36,029 nucleotides of DNA from Magnetococcales bacterium (GTDB lineage: Bacteria > Pseudomonadota > Magnetococcia > Magnetococcales > JADFZT01): positions 1 through 36,029 of the forward strand of contig JADFZT010000049.1 in assembly GCA_015232395.1 (NCBI GenBank), written 5' to 3'. The first letter of the stretch is position 1; every line of letters begins with the position of its first letter. The translations under genes and the position numbers were made by a program. This document shows, in pieces, positions 15,089 to 23,708 of this stretch. The notes beneath the pieces were generated by a model, which was not told the origin of the DNA, did not search any database, and was given only the letters and a program-made list of their open reading frames with translations.

Positions 15089-16450
15089 ATGAACAAATCA
15101 AAAGCTTCCGGGGGTAAGGTGGGGGTGGTCTCCCTGGGCTGCCCAAAAAATCTGGTGGATACCGAAACCATGCTGGGGCGCTTGCAGCTGAAGGGTTACA
15201 CCCTGACCCAGGATCCGGAAGAGGCGGATGTGTTGGTGGTCAACACCTGTGGTTTCCTGGCTGAGGCGGAAGCGGAATCCCGGGGGGCGATTGAGGAGAT
15301 GGCCCAAATCAAACGGGACCACCCCGGCACGCGCCTGGTGGTGACCGGTTGCCTGGCCCAGCGTCACGGGGAAGCCTTGACCCGGGAGATGCCGGACATC
15401 GACGTGTTGTTGGGGGCAGGGCAGTATGATCAGCTGATTCCCATGATAGAGGCGGAAAAGCCCTCCGATGCGCCTCTGCTGGGGCTGGGAGATCCTGAAG
15501 CCAACGACATTTCCGGCACCCCCCCAAGGCTCCTCACCACCCCACCGCACACCGCTTATGTCCGCATCGCCGAAGGGTGCAACAACACCTGCGCCTTTTG
15601 CATCATTCCCAAGCTCAGAGGGGCGTTTCGTTCCCGCACCCCTGAAGATATCGAAGCCGAGGTGCAAAATCTCGCCGGGCAAGGGGTCAAGGAGATCAAT
15701 CTGGTCTCCCAGGATACCACCCTCTATGGTCGGGATCTCTCCCCACGGAGCGATCTGGCAGGCCTGCTCACGCGTCTTGCCCGGGTGGAAGGCATCGCCT
15801 GGATTCGTTCTCTCTATCTCTATCCCACTCTCATTACCGATGAATTGTTGCAGGTGATGGCCCGGGAAGAAAAAATTCTGCCCTATCTGGATATTCCCCT
15901 GCAACACAGCCACTCCGAGGTGCTGACCCGCATGCGCCGGGCTGAGCGTTCCCATACGGTGGAGCGGCTTGTTTCACGCATCCACGAACATTTACCCGAA
16001 GCCTTCATCCGCACCACCTTCATCGTCGGCTTTCCCGGGGAGAGCGAGGCGGAGTTTCAACACCTTTATGACTTTATCGCCCAAGCCCGCTTCGACCATG
16101 TGGGGGTCTTTACCTATTCCGATGAAGAGGGGACGCAGGCCTTTGAGATGCCGGACAAGGTGCCTGAGGAGATCGCCCAGGAGCGCCGCCATCTCCTGAT
16201 GACTCTACAGCAGGAGATCAGCCGGGAAAAATTGGCCGCTCGGGTGGGGCAGACCCTGCCGGTGTTGGTGGATGGGATCTCGGAGGAGTTTGAATGGTTG
16301 GTGGAGGGGCGGACCCAGGGGCAGGCACTGGAAGTGGACGGCGTGGTGCATATCAACGACGGCTCACCGGAGGCGGGCCAAATCGTACAGGTGCAAATCA
16401 CCGATTCCCACGAATACGACCTGGTGGGCCATGTGGTGGAGGGGGCGTGA
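15089..16450 (+). CDS. rimO: Ribosomal protein S12 methylthiotransferase RimO
   Basis: The 453-aa protein is a radical-SAM methylthiotransferase that converts an Asp of ribosomal protein S12 (Asp89 in E. coli, equivalent residue here) to 3-methylthio-Asp. The N-terminal UPF0004 domain carries SLGCPKNLVDTE and cluster Cys in NTCGF and TGCLAQR. The radical SAM Cys triad is in EGCNNTCAFC (Cys164, Cys168, Cys171). A C-terminal TRAM-type domain follows (about 380-450). SLGCPKNLVD and the PRLLTTPPHTAYVRIAEG stretch favour RimO over MiaB. It is the third gene after lolA and yajQ. Confidence 0.96.
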   Translation: MNKSKASGGKVGVVSLGCPKNLVDTETMLGRLQLKGYTLTQDPEEADVLVVNTCGFLAEAEAESRGAIEEMAQIKRDHPGTRLVVTGCLAQRHGEALTREMPDIDVLLGAGQYDQLIPMIEAEKPSDAPLLGLGDPEANDISGTPPRLLTTPPHTAYVRIAEGCNNTCAFCIIPKLRGAFRSRTPEDIEAEVQNLAGQGVKEINLVSQDTTLYGRDLSPRSDLAGLLTRLARVEGIAWIRSLYLYPTLITDELLQVMAREEKILPYLDIPLQHSHSEVLTRMRRAERSHTVERLVSRIHEHLPEAFIRTTFIVGFPGESEAEFQHLYDFIAQARFDHVGVFTYSDEEGTQAFEMPDKVPEEIAQERRHLLMTLQQEISREKLAARVGQTLPVLVDGISEEFEWLVEGRTQGQALEVDGVVHINDGSPEAGQIVQVQITDSHEYDLVGHVVEGA

Positions 16451-16632
16451 GCGGCTGTTGTTACTGGGAATAAGCCTTGGAGATGCGCAGCATTGGTGTT
16501 GGCTGCAATGGGTTGGAAAGAGCTTGGGGGGAGGGCGCTCCCTATCGTAGAGAGGATACCCTGGGCACGGGGGGTTGGGCCTGGGTTGTCAGGCAGGTAG
16601 TCAAGCCTCAACCTGATGGTGAAGAGGGCAGT

Positions 16633-16977
16633 CTATGCCAGGGTGGTGCGGCGGGATTTCAGCCCCTTCAGGCGGCCATTGAAATAGCGAAAGATCAGCA
16701 ATCCCAGGTCGCTTTGGTGGTTGCGAATTTGCAGCACCATGCCTTTTTCCGTACGTCGGGAGACCGAGCAGGTGAGGGCTACCTGCCCCTCTTCCCAATC
16801 CACCAGCAGGCGTCCCGGTTCCCCCGGTAGAGGCATGGTTTCGTCGCTGTCGGATTCGGTATTGAAAAAGACCGAATCGAGACTGACATCCCGGGTCGTG
16901 CCAGCCAGACGCACCTCGCCGGTTTCCAGAATCATGGTGACCTGATAGTCGTAGCGTGTTGATTTGCGGCGATCCAT
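16633..16977 (-). CDS. PilZ domain protein (single domain)
   Basis: The 114-aa protein is a stand-alone PilZ domain, a receptor for c-di-GMP. The RxxxR motif is present in RRKSTRYDY (Arg4-Arg8 region). The second motif D/N-x-S-x-x-G reads DVSLDSV, so the final Gly is Ser here, which may weaken or alter binding. It stands alone between rimO and rarA, convergent with rimO. A promoter-like pair is visible upstream at 17022-17052. The effector partner is unknown. Confidence 0.85.
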   Translation of the reverse strand: MDRRKSTRYDYQVTMILETGEVRLAGTTRDVSLDSVFFNTESDSDETMPLPGEPGRLLVDWEEGQVALTCSVSRRTEKGMVLQIRNHQSDLGLLIFRYFNGRLKGLKSRRTTLA

Positions 16978-17021
16978 GGTGGGTGTCCTGAGGCAACCTT
17001 GGGTGAACTTGAGAATGTTTT

Positions 17022-17052
17022 TATATAAGCATATTCTAATTCTTTATGGCAA
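17022..17052 (-). promoter_or_regulatory. Candidate sigma-70 promoter for the PilZ gene
   Basis: On the minus strand, TTGCCA (17052-17047) is followed 18-19 bases later by TTATAT/TATATA (near 17028-17022), about 45 bases before the PilZ start at 16977. The spacing is slightly long. The region is AT-rich compared with its surroundings. Confidence 0.4.
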
Positions 17053-17213
17053 GCGTTCATCGTGCTGGCAGGCTCGATTTTTTTCCTTTTGAGAGAAAGG
17101 GTTACACGATGTCAGGGGCGTAGTCTGTTTTTTTGTCGATTTTTTTTAAAGAATAGCTCCGGGGCTTGAGAATCAGCTGTTGCTCCTTGTGGTGCCAGCG
17201 TTAAGGGAGGAGC

Positions 17214-18695
17214 TTGAGAGAACCTCTTGGAGGGCTCAACCAGTCAGGTTTGATCGAAGGGCCATTTGAGAGGCTTTCCTCACATGGGGAAGGCTCTTTT
17301 TTTGGGGAGAAAACCCACTTGTCCAGGAAAAAGACCCGTCCAACCAAAAGAGAAGCCGCGCCCTTGGCTGATCGCATGCGCCCGGAAACCCTGGATGAAA
17401 TATTGGGCCAGGATCATCTTTTGGCCCCCGGCAAGATCATTCGGGAGGCGATTTCAGCGGATCGTTTGCCCTCCCTGGTTTTTTGGGGGCCCCCAGGGTG
17501 TGGCAAAACCACCCTCGCCCGGGTGATTGCCCGCCACACCCACTGTCACTTTGAATCCCTTTCTGCGGTGCTCTCCGGAGTCAAGGATGTGCGGCAGGTG
17601 GTGGAGCGGGCCCAGGTGAATCGGGAAAAGGGGGCTTTTGGAGCAGGTGAGGCCGAGGGGGAGAGTGGCGAGGAGGAGGGGAGTGCCGGGACCATTCTGT
17701 TCGTCGATGAAATCCATCGTTTCAACAAAAGCCAGCAGGATGCTTTTTTGCCCTTTGTGGAGGATGGCACCATCATTCTCATCGGGGCCACGACCGAAAA
17801 CCCTTCCTTCGAGCTGATCAGCGCACTTCTCTCCCGTTGCCGGGTGGTGGTGCTGAAATCCTTGGAAAAGGCCCATCTGACAGCGCTGCTCAAGCGGGCG
17901 GTGGCGGATTCTGAACGGGGTTTGGGCAAGCTGTCCGTCCAACTTGCTCCGGAGCTGTTGGAGCTGATAGCCGATCAGGCCGGGGGAGATGCCCGCTACG
18001 CCTTGAACCTTCTGGAAACCTTTGTGGGGCTCTCCCGGGAGGCGATCGAACAGGGAAAAGTTCTCCAGACCGAGGATCTCCTCCAGAGCCTCGACCGCCG
18101 GGCTGCGCTTTATGACAAGGCCGGGGAGGGGCACTATAATCTCATCTCCGCCTTTCACAAATCTCTTCGGGGTTCTGATGTGGATGCCAGCCTCTACTGG
18201 CTCTCCCGGATGCTCGCCGGGGGAGAGGATGGGCTCTATATCGCCCGGCGGATGGTGCGGTTTGCCAGTGAGGATATCGGCAACGCTGATCCCCAGGCCC
18301 TCACCCTCACCCTGGCTGCCAAGGAGACGTTCCATTTTTTGGGCCATCCGGAAGGGGAGCTGGCCTTGGCCCAGGCAGCGGTCTATCTGGCGACGGCTCC
18401 CAAGAGCAACAGCGTTTATATGGCTTTCAAGGCGGCGCAAAAGTGTGCGGCCAAAAGCGGCTCCCTCTCGCCCCCTGCCCATATATTGAATGCCCCCACC
18501 AAGCTTATGAAGGAGCTGGGCTATGGCAAGGGCTATCGCTATGCCCACGACCACGAAACAGGTTATGTTCGTCAGGACTATCTGCCTCCAGCCCTGGAAG
18601 AGACCCGCTTTTATGAGCCGGTCAATCGGGGGTTTGAGCGGGAGATCAGCCGTCGTCTGGACTATTGGCGCAAGCTGAAGGCCCAGGGAGAATAG
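17214..18695 (+). CDS. rarA: Replication-associated recombination protein A (RarA/MgsA AAA+ ATPase)
   Basis: This is a clamp-loader-like AAA+ ATPase that works at stalled forks. Family features: PLADRMRPETLDEILGQDHL, Walker A GPPGCGKTTLAR (Lys98 of the long form), Walker B ILFVDEIHRFNKSQQD, sensor 1 LIGATTENPSFE, and the C-terminal MgsA domain (RGSDVDASLYWLSRML, NADPQAL, LNAPTKLMKELGYGKGY). An acidic insertion (GEAEGESGEEEG) lies between Walker A and B. The 493-aa long form starts at a TTG at 17214 with GGAGG three bases upstream. A TTG at 17319 gives 458 aa, closer to the ~447 aa of E. coli RarA, with GGGGAGA 10 bases upstream. The start is therefore uncertain. Confidence 0.94.
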   Translation: MREPLGGLNQSGLIEGPFERLSSHGEGSFFGEKTHLSRKKTRPTKREAAPLADRMRPETLDEILGQDHLLAPGKIIREAISADRLPSLVFWGPPGCGKTTLARVIARHTHCHFESLSAVLSGVKDVRQVVERAQVNREKGAFGAGEAEGESGEEEGSAGTILFVDEIHRFNKSQQDAFLPFVEDGTIILIGATTENPSFELISALLSRCRVVVLKSLEKAHLTALLKRAVADSERGLGKLSVQLAPELLELIADQAGGDARYALNLLETFVGLSREAIEQGKVLQTEDLLQSLDRRAALYDKAGEGHYNLISAFHKSLRGSDVDASLYWLSRMLAGGEDGLYIARRMVRFASEDIGNADPQALTLTLAAKETFHFLGHPEGELALAQAAVYLATAPKSNSVYMAFKAAQKCAAKSGSLSPPAHILNAPTKLMKELGYGKGYRYAHDHETGYVRQDYLPPALEETRFYEPVNRGFEREISRRLDYWRKLKAQGE

Positions 18696-18739
18696 TATGA
18701 ACCATCTTCGCAAACCCCGGCATCGGGTATAAGGCAACC

Positions 18740-19936
18740 ATGGCTGTCAGCATCGCACTGATTCTCCTGCTGGGACTTTTGGCGGATCATTTTTTTACCA
18801 AAATGAAAATTCCCGGGCTTCTGGGGATGCTCCTGGTGGGGATTGTGTGCGGCCCCTATGTGTTGGATATCCTGCAACCGGAGCTTTTGCGGGTGTCGGC
18901 GGATTTGAGAATGGTCGCGCTGGTGGTGATTCTCCTGAGAGCCGGGCTCAAACTGCGGCGGGACACCTTAAACCGGGTGGGAAAGAGTGCGATATTCATG
19001 GGGATGGGGCCGTCTCTCGCCGAAGGGGGGGTGGTGGCGCTTTTGGCTCCGTTTTTTTTCGAAGTCAGCTGGCTGGAAGCGGCCTTGCTGGGCTCAGCGG
19101 TGGCAGCGGTCTCCCCGGCGGTGGTGGTGCCTTCCATGCTGGGCTTCATGGAGCGGGAGGTGGGCGCCAAAAAGGGCGTGCCCACCCTGATCTTGAGTGG
19201 CGCTTCGGTGGATAACGTTTTTGTGATTGTGATCTTCTCCATCCTGCTGGGGCTTTTTACCGGGGGGGAGGGGGCGCCCCTCATGAAGCTGTTGGAGATT
19301 CCGGAATCGATCTTTGCCGGCATGGCCTTGGGCACCGCTGTGGGTCTGCTTCTGCATATGCTATTCAAGCATTTCCACCTGCGGGCCACCAAGATGACCA
19401 TCACCGTGGTGGCGGTGTCGGTGCTTTTTACCTGGCTTGAAGGGCTGGTCAAACCCTGGCTTGCCCTCTCCGCCCTCATGGGGGTGATGACGGTGGGGTT
19501 TGTGCTGTTGGAAAAAGCCGAAGCCAAGGCCCACCTGATTTCCAATAAACTTTCCAAAGTGTGGATTTTTGCCGAGATTCTGCTTTTTGTGCTGGTGGGA
19601 GCCCAGGTCAACATTCATGTCATCTGGCAGGCGGGGCTTTTGGGAGCCGGGTTGATTTTTTTGGGGCTGGTGGGTCGCTCCATCGGGGTGTGGTTTTCGC
19701 TCCTGGGTAGCCACCTCAATACCCGTGAGCGGCAGTTTTGTGTGCTGGCTTATGTGCCCAAGGCGACGGTGCAGGCGGCGATTGGTGCGGTTCCCCTGGA
19801 AATGGGGGTCGCTTCGGGTGATATTATTCTGGCGGTGGCGGTGCTCTCCATCATTCTCACCGCACCTCTGGGGGCCATGGCGATTCATTTGACCGGGGAT
19901 CGATGGTTGCAGGAACAGGAGCAAGTGCAGACGTAG
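18740..19936 (+). CDS. Cation:proton antiporter (Na+/H+ exchanger family)
   Basis: The 398-aa protein has about 12 membrane helices and belongs to the monovalent cation:proton antiporter family. Signatures: the N-terminal IPGLLGMLLVGIVCGPYVL, the VAAVSPAVVVPSML helix, and the ion-site region GASVDNVFVIVIFS. In relatives I remember, this last motif is ASVDDVFVIV, so the second Asp appears as Asn here, which could affect ion coupling (from memory, to be checked by alignment). A late KATVQAAIG helix matches the family. It starts 44 bp after rarA on the same strand. Its likely role is pH and sodium homeostasis. The soluble tail is short, with no RCK/TrkA regulatory domain. Confidence 0.9.
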   Translation: MAVSIALILLLGLLADHFFTKMKIPGLLGMLLVGIVCGPYVLDILQPELLRVSADLRMVALVVILLRAGLKLRRDTLNRVGKSAIFMGMGPSLAEGGVVALLAPFFFEVSWLEAALLGSAVAAVSPAVVVPSMLGFMEREVGAKKGVPTLILSGASVDNVFVIVIFSILLGLFTGGEGAPLMKLLEIPESIFAGMALGTAVGLLLHMLFKHFHLRATKMTITVVAVSVLFTWLEGLVKPWLALSALMGVMTVGFVLLEKAEAKAHLISNKLSKVWIFAEILLFVLVGAQVNIHVIWQAGLLGAGLIFLGLVGRSIGVWFSLLGSHLNTRERQFCVLAYVPKATVQAAIGAVPLEMGVASGDIILAVAVLSIILTAPLGAMAIHLTGDRWLQEQEQVQT

Positions 19937-20036
19937 GAGCAAGTGCAGGAGCCGTAGAGGTGAAGCTACCTGTTGTGAAGGCGTTATCCGATATTCCCTG
20001 ACACTGTTTTATAATCGAAACAAGATTGGCTTAATC

Positions 20037-20819
20037 ATGGCTATGTCCACCCTGCAACTGCTCGAAAAAGTCCCGTTCTTTGCGGGTCTCGGCCACAGCG
20101 ACCGACAAAAGATTGCCGACCTGCCCCACGCCTTCATCCGTTTTGACAAGGGGGAATATATCCTTCGGGAAGGGGAGATGGGCAACGCCCTCTATATCAT
20201 GATCAACGGTCAGGCGGATGTGTTTCAGGGTGAAAAGGTGATTTCCCGCATTGCCAATGGCCAGCTTTTTGGCGAGATGGGTTATCTCAACCCCGTCTCC
20301 CGCCGCCTGAACAATGTCGTCAGCTCCACGGACCAGGTGGTGGTGATGAAAATCACCGATAAATCGTTTCACCAGCTGGGCATTCCGGTCCGGGAAAAGA
20401 TTCGCGATGAATTGATTCGCCTGCTGCTTTTCCGGGTGGAATGGAAAAACCGGGAAGCGCGGATGTATCAAAAAATCATCGATCTATCCCTCATTCTCCA
20501 CCAGGAGGCCAGAGGGGATGACGGGAGCGATCCGGGGGGGGCATTCAGCGGGGATAACCGTCGCCGCAAAGAGCGCTATCCCTTTCAGGTTGAAACGAGT
20601 CTGTTTTTGTCGTCCCAGTCGGTTTCGGGCCGGTTGGGCAATATTTCCACCTATGGTGCGTTTATCGTCACGCCAACCCCCATGGGAGAGGCGTTGCTGA
20701 ATCAATCCGGAAAGCTCTCATTCCAATCTGAACAGATGGGGGATGAGAAGGAATTTACCCTCTCTTGCCAGGTGGTGCGGGTGGATGATGATGGCTTTGC
20801 CGTGTTGTGGCGGGATTAG
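20037..20819 (+). CDS. Cyclic nucleotide-binding domain fused to PilZ domain
   Basis: The 260-aa protein has an N-terminal CNB domain (about 5-125: FDKGEYILREGEMGNALYIM, then GQLFGEMGYLNPVSRRLN as the cassette). An EKIRDELIRLLLFRVEWKNRE helix linker follows. A C-terminal PilZ domain (about 172-258) has intact c-di-GMP motifs: RRRKERYPF (RxxxR) and NISTYG (N-x-S-x-x-G). One polypeptide can thus in principle read two nucleotide signals. There is no DNA-binding or enzyme domain. A TATAAT lies at about 20010 but with no clear -35. It stands as a single gene between the antiporter and yraN. Confidence 0.88.
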   Translation: MAMSTLQLLEKVPFFAGLGHSDRQKIADLPHAFIRFDKGEYILREGEMGNALYIMINGQADVFQGEKVISRIANGQLFGEMGYLNPVSRRLNNVVSSTDQVVVMKITDKSFHQLGIPVREKIRDELIRLLLFRVEWKNREARMYQKIIDLSLILHQEARGDDGSDPGGAFSGDNRRRKERYPFQVETSLFLSSQSVSGRLGNISTYGAFIVTPTPMGEALLNQSGKLSFQSEQMGDEKEFTLSCQVVRVDDDGFAVLWRD

Positions 20820-20833
20820 GGTGTTTTCTGCTG

Positions 20834-20976
20834 AGAGGCTGTTTGGTGATTGCGTCCTGCTTGCCGCAGCGGCGTTAAAATCGTGCTCAAATCCTCACGT
20901 ACTGGAGTACGCTCCGGTTTTCCGCGCGATTTTGCCTTGCCGGGGCGGTGCAATCCACAATCACCAAACAGCCTCT
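20834..20976. repeat. 143-bp palindromic element (MITE/REP-like)
   Basis: The first 19 bases (AGAGGCTGTTTGGTGATTG, 20834-20852) are a perfect reverse complement of the last 19 (20958-20976). Inner arms carry AAAATCG/CGATTTT. A central hairpin CGTAC-TGGA-GTACG (20898-20911) sits at the midpoint. The entire element could form one long cruciform or an RNA hairpin. It occurs once in the window, between the CNB-PilZ gene and yraN, and encodes nothing. Its sequence is unrelated to the 242-bp elements. Confidence 0.88.
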
Positions 20977-21017
20977 GAGAGAGCCAGGGGTTTGAGCTTG
21001 TCAGCGATCCTGGTGCG

Positions 21018-21389
21018 ATGATTCCCTGGCGGCTTTTGATCGGCTCCAGGGGAGAGCGTTTGGCTGCCCGGCATCTGAAGGGGCTTGGCTACCGGATTAT
21101 CCAGGCCAACCACCGCTCCCAATCAGGGGAGTTGGATCTGGTGGCGGTGCAGGGGGATGTTTTGGTATTTTGTGAGGTCAAAACCCGATCTGGGGTGGAT
21201 TCCGGGCATCCGGGCGAGGCGATCGATCATTTCAAGCGTCAGCAACTGCTGCGGGAGGCGGAAGTTTTTCTGCAAAGCCATCCCCAGTGGTCCCGGCACG
21301 CTTGTCGGTTTGATGCGGTCCTGCTACATCGAAATGGCAAGGCGTGGCGGGTAGAGGTCATAAGCGATGCCTTTCAACCTGGTTGGTAG
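21018..21389 (+). CDS. yraN: YraN family protein (UPF0102), endonuclease-fold
   Basis: The 123-aa protein matches the YraN/UPF0102 family over its length: GSRGERLAARHLKGLGYRI, NHRSQSGELDLVAVQGDVL, FCEVKTRS. The E-x-D...E-V-K pattern is that of PD-(D/E)XK nucleases of the Holliday-junction-resolvase type; activity is unproven for the family. It precedes a BON-domain lipoprotein, the same neighbourhood as yraN-diaA-yraP(dolP) in E. coli, minus diaA. The ATG at 21018 has no strong ribosome site. Confidence 0.92.
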   Translation: MIPWRLLIGSRGERLAARHLKGLGYRIIQANHRSQSGELDLVAVQGDVLVFCEVKTRSGVDSGHPGEAIDHFKRQQLLREAEVFLQSHPQWSRHACRFDAVLLHRNGKAWRVEVISDAFQPGW

Positions 21390-21477
21390 GGATTGGCCGG
21401 TCTGTTGGATGCATGCTTGACCCCTTGAATGTTTGAATCCGAGAATACTTGAATCCGATCCAAGAGGATTTTTCATC

Positions 21478-22095
21478 ATGTTCAGAAGCGCTTTAAAAGC
21501 GATTGCGGTTGTGGTTTCTCTTTCTACTCTCTCCGCTTGTGCCCCGGCTGTGATGGTGGGAGGGGGATTGTTGGGCACCAGTATGGTGGGAGAGCGGCGA
21601 AGCGCGGATGAATATGTCGAGGATAACTGGGTGGCCTGGCAGCTGCGGCGCTACTACGTGATGAGCGATATTGTCCGGGTGGCCAACGTCAATGTGTCGG
21701 TCTTTCGGGGCAAGGTGCTCCTGACCGGGGCAGCTGGCAGCCAGGAGGAGATCGACGAGGCGGTACGCATCGCCAAGGCGACCCGAGGGGTGCATGAGGT
21801 GGACTCGGAGCTGCGGGTGCAACACGAAACCGCCTTGGAGTTGGCCGAAGATGCTCTGATCAGCAACCGGGTCAAGGTGAAGCTTTTGGCTGATACCCGG
21901 GTTCGAGGGCTCGATATCAAGGTGGAAACCACCAAAGGGGTGGTCTATCTCACCGGACTTGCCCAAACCGTGGCCGAGCGTGACCAGGCGGTGGTGCTGG
22001 CCCGAGAGGTGCCGGGGGTGAAGGAGGTGGTCTCCTACATTGAGGTGAGCTATGGGACCTATCCGGTGGAGTCCCATGATTCGGTCATTCCCTGA
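21478..22095 (+). CDS. BON-domain outer-membrane lipoprotein, DolP/YraP-like
   Basis: The 205-aa precursor has a lipoprotein signal peptide ending in the lipobox LSAC (Cys21). Two BON domains follow, at about 60-125 (NVSVFRGKVLLTGAAGSQEE, VHEVDSELRV) and about 135-195 (ISNRVKVKLLADTRVRGLD, GVVYLTGLAQT, GVKEVVSYIEV). This is the arrangement of DolP (YraP), which supports outer-membrane integrity and BAM in E. coli. Position directly after yraN supports that identity. The start ATG at 21478 follows AAGAGGA and gives a proper signal peptide; an upstream in-frame start at 21433 would spoil it. Confidence 0.88.
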   Translation: MFRSALKAIAVVVSLSTLSACAPAVMVGGGLLGTSMVGERRSADEYVEDNWVAWQLRRYYVMSDIVRVANVNVSVFRGKVLLTGAAGSQEEIDEAVRIAKATRGVHEVDSELRVQHETALELAEDALISNRVKVKLLADTRVRGLDIKVETTKGVVYLTGLAQTVAERDQAVVLAREVPGVKEVVSYIEVSYGTYPVESHDSVIP

Positions 22096-23536
22096 GTCGC
22101 TTGCCCCCCCCCAATCGGCCCTGTCTGACATGACCAGCCGCTCTTCAGCCCTCCCGCCGCTGCCTGGGGGATTTTTGCAAAACCTGGCCCGGGCGCTGCC
22201 CCCGGGCCGGATTCTGGAGGGGAGCGCTGAGTTGGAATCCTATGCCTGGGACAATACCGGGCTGCGCTTTCCTCCCCAAGCCGTCATTTTGGCTGAAAAC
22301 CGGGAGGAGGTCGCCACCACCCTGAAGCACTGCTCCGACGCCTCAGTACCGGTGATTCCCCGGGGGGCGGGTACCGGTAACGTGGGCGGCGTGTTGCCGG
22401 TGCAGGGAGGGGTGATTCTCTCCACCCAGCGGATGAACACCATCGTTGAAATAGCAGCTGAAGATCGCCTGGCGGTGGTGCAGCCGGGGGTGGTCAACGG
22501 CGACCTCCAAGCTGCTCTGGCCCCCCACGGACTTTTCTGGCCTCCCGATCCCTCCTCCTCTCGAAGTTGCACCATCGGCGGCAATATCGCCATGTGTGCC
22601 GCTGGTCCCCGGGCCGTGCGGCATGGGGTGACCCGGGATTGGGTGTTGGGTCTGGAAGCGGTCCTGGCTGATGGTCGTGTGATCCATACCGGGGGGCGCA
22701 CCAGCAAGGGGGTGGTGGGATATGATCTGACCCGTCTGTTGATCGGCTCTGAAGGGACTCTGGGCGTGGTGACCGAAGCCACTCTGAAACTCTCGCCCAT
22801 TCCCCGGGTGCGTCGTCTGGCCAGGGGGCTTTTTGCCTCGGTGGCTGACGCGACCCGCACGGTGTCTGCGTTGATGGCCAGCAATATCCCTCTGTGTGCC
22901 ATCGAATTTCTCGACCCCGCCTCCTTGGACCTCTTGCGCCAGGATGGCCGGGTCGCCATTCCCCCGGAAGGGCAGGCGATGCTGCTCCTGGAAATGTGTG
23001 GCAGCCGCTCCGAGGTGGAAGAGGCTCTCCAAAAAGCCCGGGATCTCATCGAGCCTTTTAATCCTTTGGAGTGGCGTCACGCCCGGAGCGATCAAGAAGC
23101 GGCGCAAATTTGGGAAGCCCGCTACGTTCTTTCCCCCATCCTTAAAAAATTGGCCCCCCGGCGCATCAATGAGGATGTGGTGGTGCCGGTCTCCAGGCTG
23201 CCGGAGTTGATAGCTGGTCTCCAGGATATTTCCAGGGAGAGTGGATTACCTATTGTTAATTTTGGTCATGCGGGCAACGGCAACATTCACGTCAATCTCT
23301 TGGTGGACCCCAAGGATCCCCAGGTGATGGCCCAGGTTTCCCCGGCTCTTGATCGGGTGTTTCGTTTGGTGCTCGATCTGGATGGATCGCTCTCCGGGGA
23401 GCATGGGGTGGGCTCCCAAAAATTGCCTTATGTGGCTTGGGAGTTGGATGAGGGGGTGGTGGATCTCCATCGGCAGATAAAAAAAGTGTTCGATCCCAAA
23501 GGAATCATGAACCCCGGGAAGGTGTTTCCAGCTTGA
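22076..23536 (+). CDS. glcD: FAD-linked (S)-2-hydroxyacid / glycolate oxidase subunit GlcD-type
   Basis: This is a FAD_binding_4/FAD-oxidase_C flavoprotein of about 470-486 aa. FAD-domain motifs: PRGAGTGNVGGVLPVQGGV, PDPSSSRSCTIGGNIAMCA, RTSKGVVGYDLTRLLIGSEG. C-terminal motifs: NFGHAGNGNIHVNLLVD, GSLSGEHGVGSQK, and FDPKGIMNPGKVF. These match GlcD; D-lactate and other 2-hydroxyacid dehydrogenases are close relatives. No glcE or glcF follows, so the substrate is uncertain. The ATG at 22076 has GGTGGAG 4 bases upstream and overlaps the lipoprotein gene by 20 bp. An ATG at 22130 also fits family length but lacks a ribosome site. Confidence 0.88.
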   Translation: MIRSFPESLAPPQSALSDMTSRSSALPPLPGGFLQNLARALPPGRILEGSAELESYAWDNTGLRFPPQAVILAENREEVATTLKHCSDASVPVIPRGAGTGNVGGVLPVQGGVILSTQRMNTIVEIAAEDRLAVVQPGVVNGDLQAALAPHGLFWPPDPSSSRSCTIGGNIAMCAAGPRAVRHGVTRDWVLGLEAVLADGRVIHTGGRTSKGVVGYDLTRLLIGSEGTLGVVTEATLKLSPIPRVRRLARGLFASVADATRTVSALMASNIPLCAIEFLDPASLDLLRQDGRVAIPPEGQAMLLLEMCGSRSEVEEALQKARDLIEPFNPLEWRHARSDQEAAQIWEARYVLSPILKKLAPRRINEDVVVPVSRLPELIAGLQDISRESGLPIVNFGHAGNGNIHVNLLVDPKDPQVMAQVSPALDRVFRLVLDLDGSLSGEHGVGSQKLPYVAWELDEGVVDLHRQIKKVFDPKGIMNPGKVFPA

Positions 23537-23708
23537 TGCCGGAGGAGATGGAAATGGTCCCTCTGGAGGCGACTGTCCAAAATAATCCGTAGCTGCTGAT
23601 GGCCACCAGGAATGCCAAGGGTTTCACTGTGTTTTGAACGGATTTTTCCTCTGGAACAAGGAACCCATCGGCTCTGAATTCCGACTCCAGGCTGTTTTTC
23701 TTCCTCAA
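23505..23708 (-). CDS. Possible small membrane protein (67 aa), TTG start
   Basis: This frame has protein-like composition with one hydrophobic segment (LAFLVAISSYGLFWTVA). Its TTG start overlaps the TGA stop of a 36-codon frame just upstream (23705-23815) in TTGA, as in translationally coupled genes, or as a frameshifted single gene would look. It ends 32 bp inside the convergent glcD gene. No family is recognised and the call is tentative. Confidence 0.3.
   Translation of the reverse strand: MRKKNSLESEFRADGFLVPEEKSVQNTVKPLAFLVAISSYGLFWTVASRGTISISSGIKLETPSRGS

Noticed and set aside
15098-15955. A 285-codon minus-strand frame opposite rimO
   Set aside because: RimO is conserved over its entire length on the plus strand. 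The antisense translation is His/Gln-rich and unlike any protein I know.
17454-18737. A 427-codon open frame on the minus strand opposite rarA
   Set aside because: The plus strand encodes an unmistakable RarA with Walker A, Walker B and MgsA motifs. The antisense protein has no recognisable domain; long antisense frames are common in GC-rich coding DNA.
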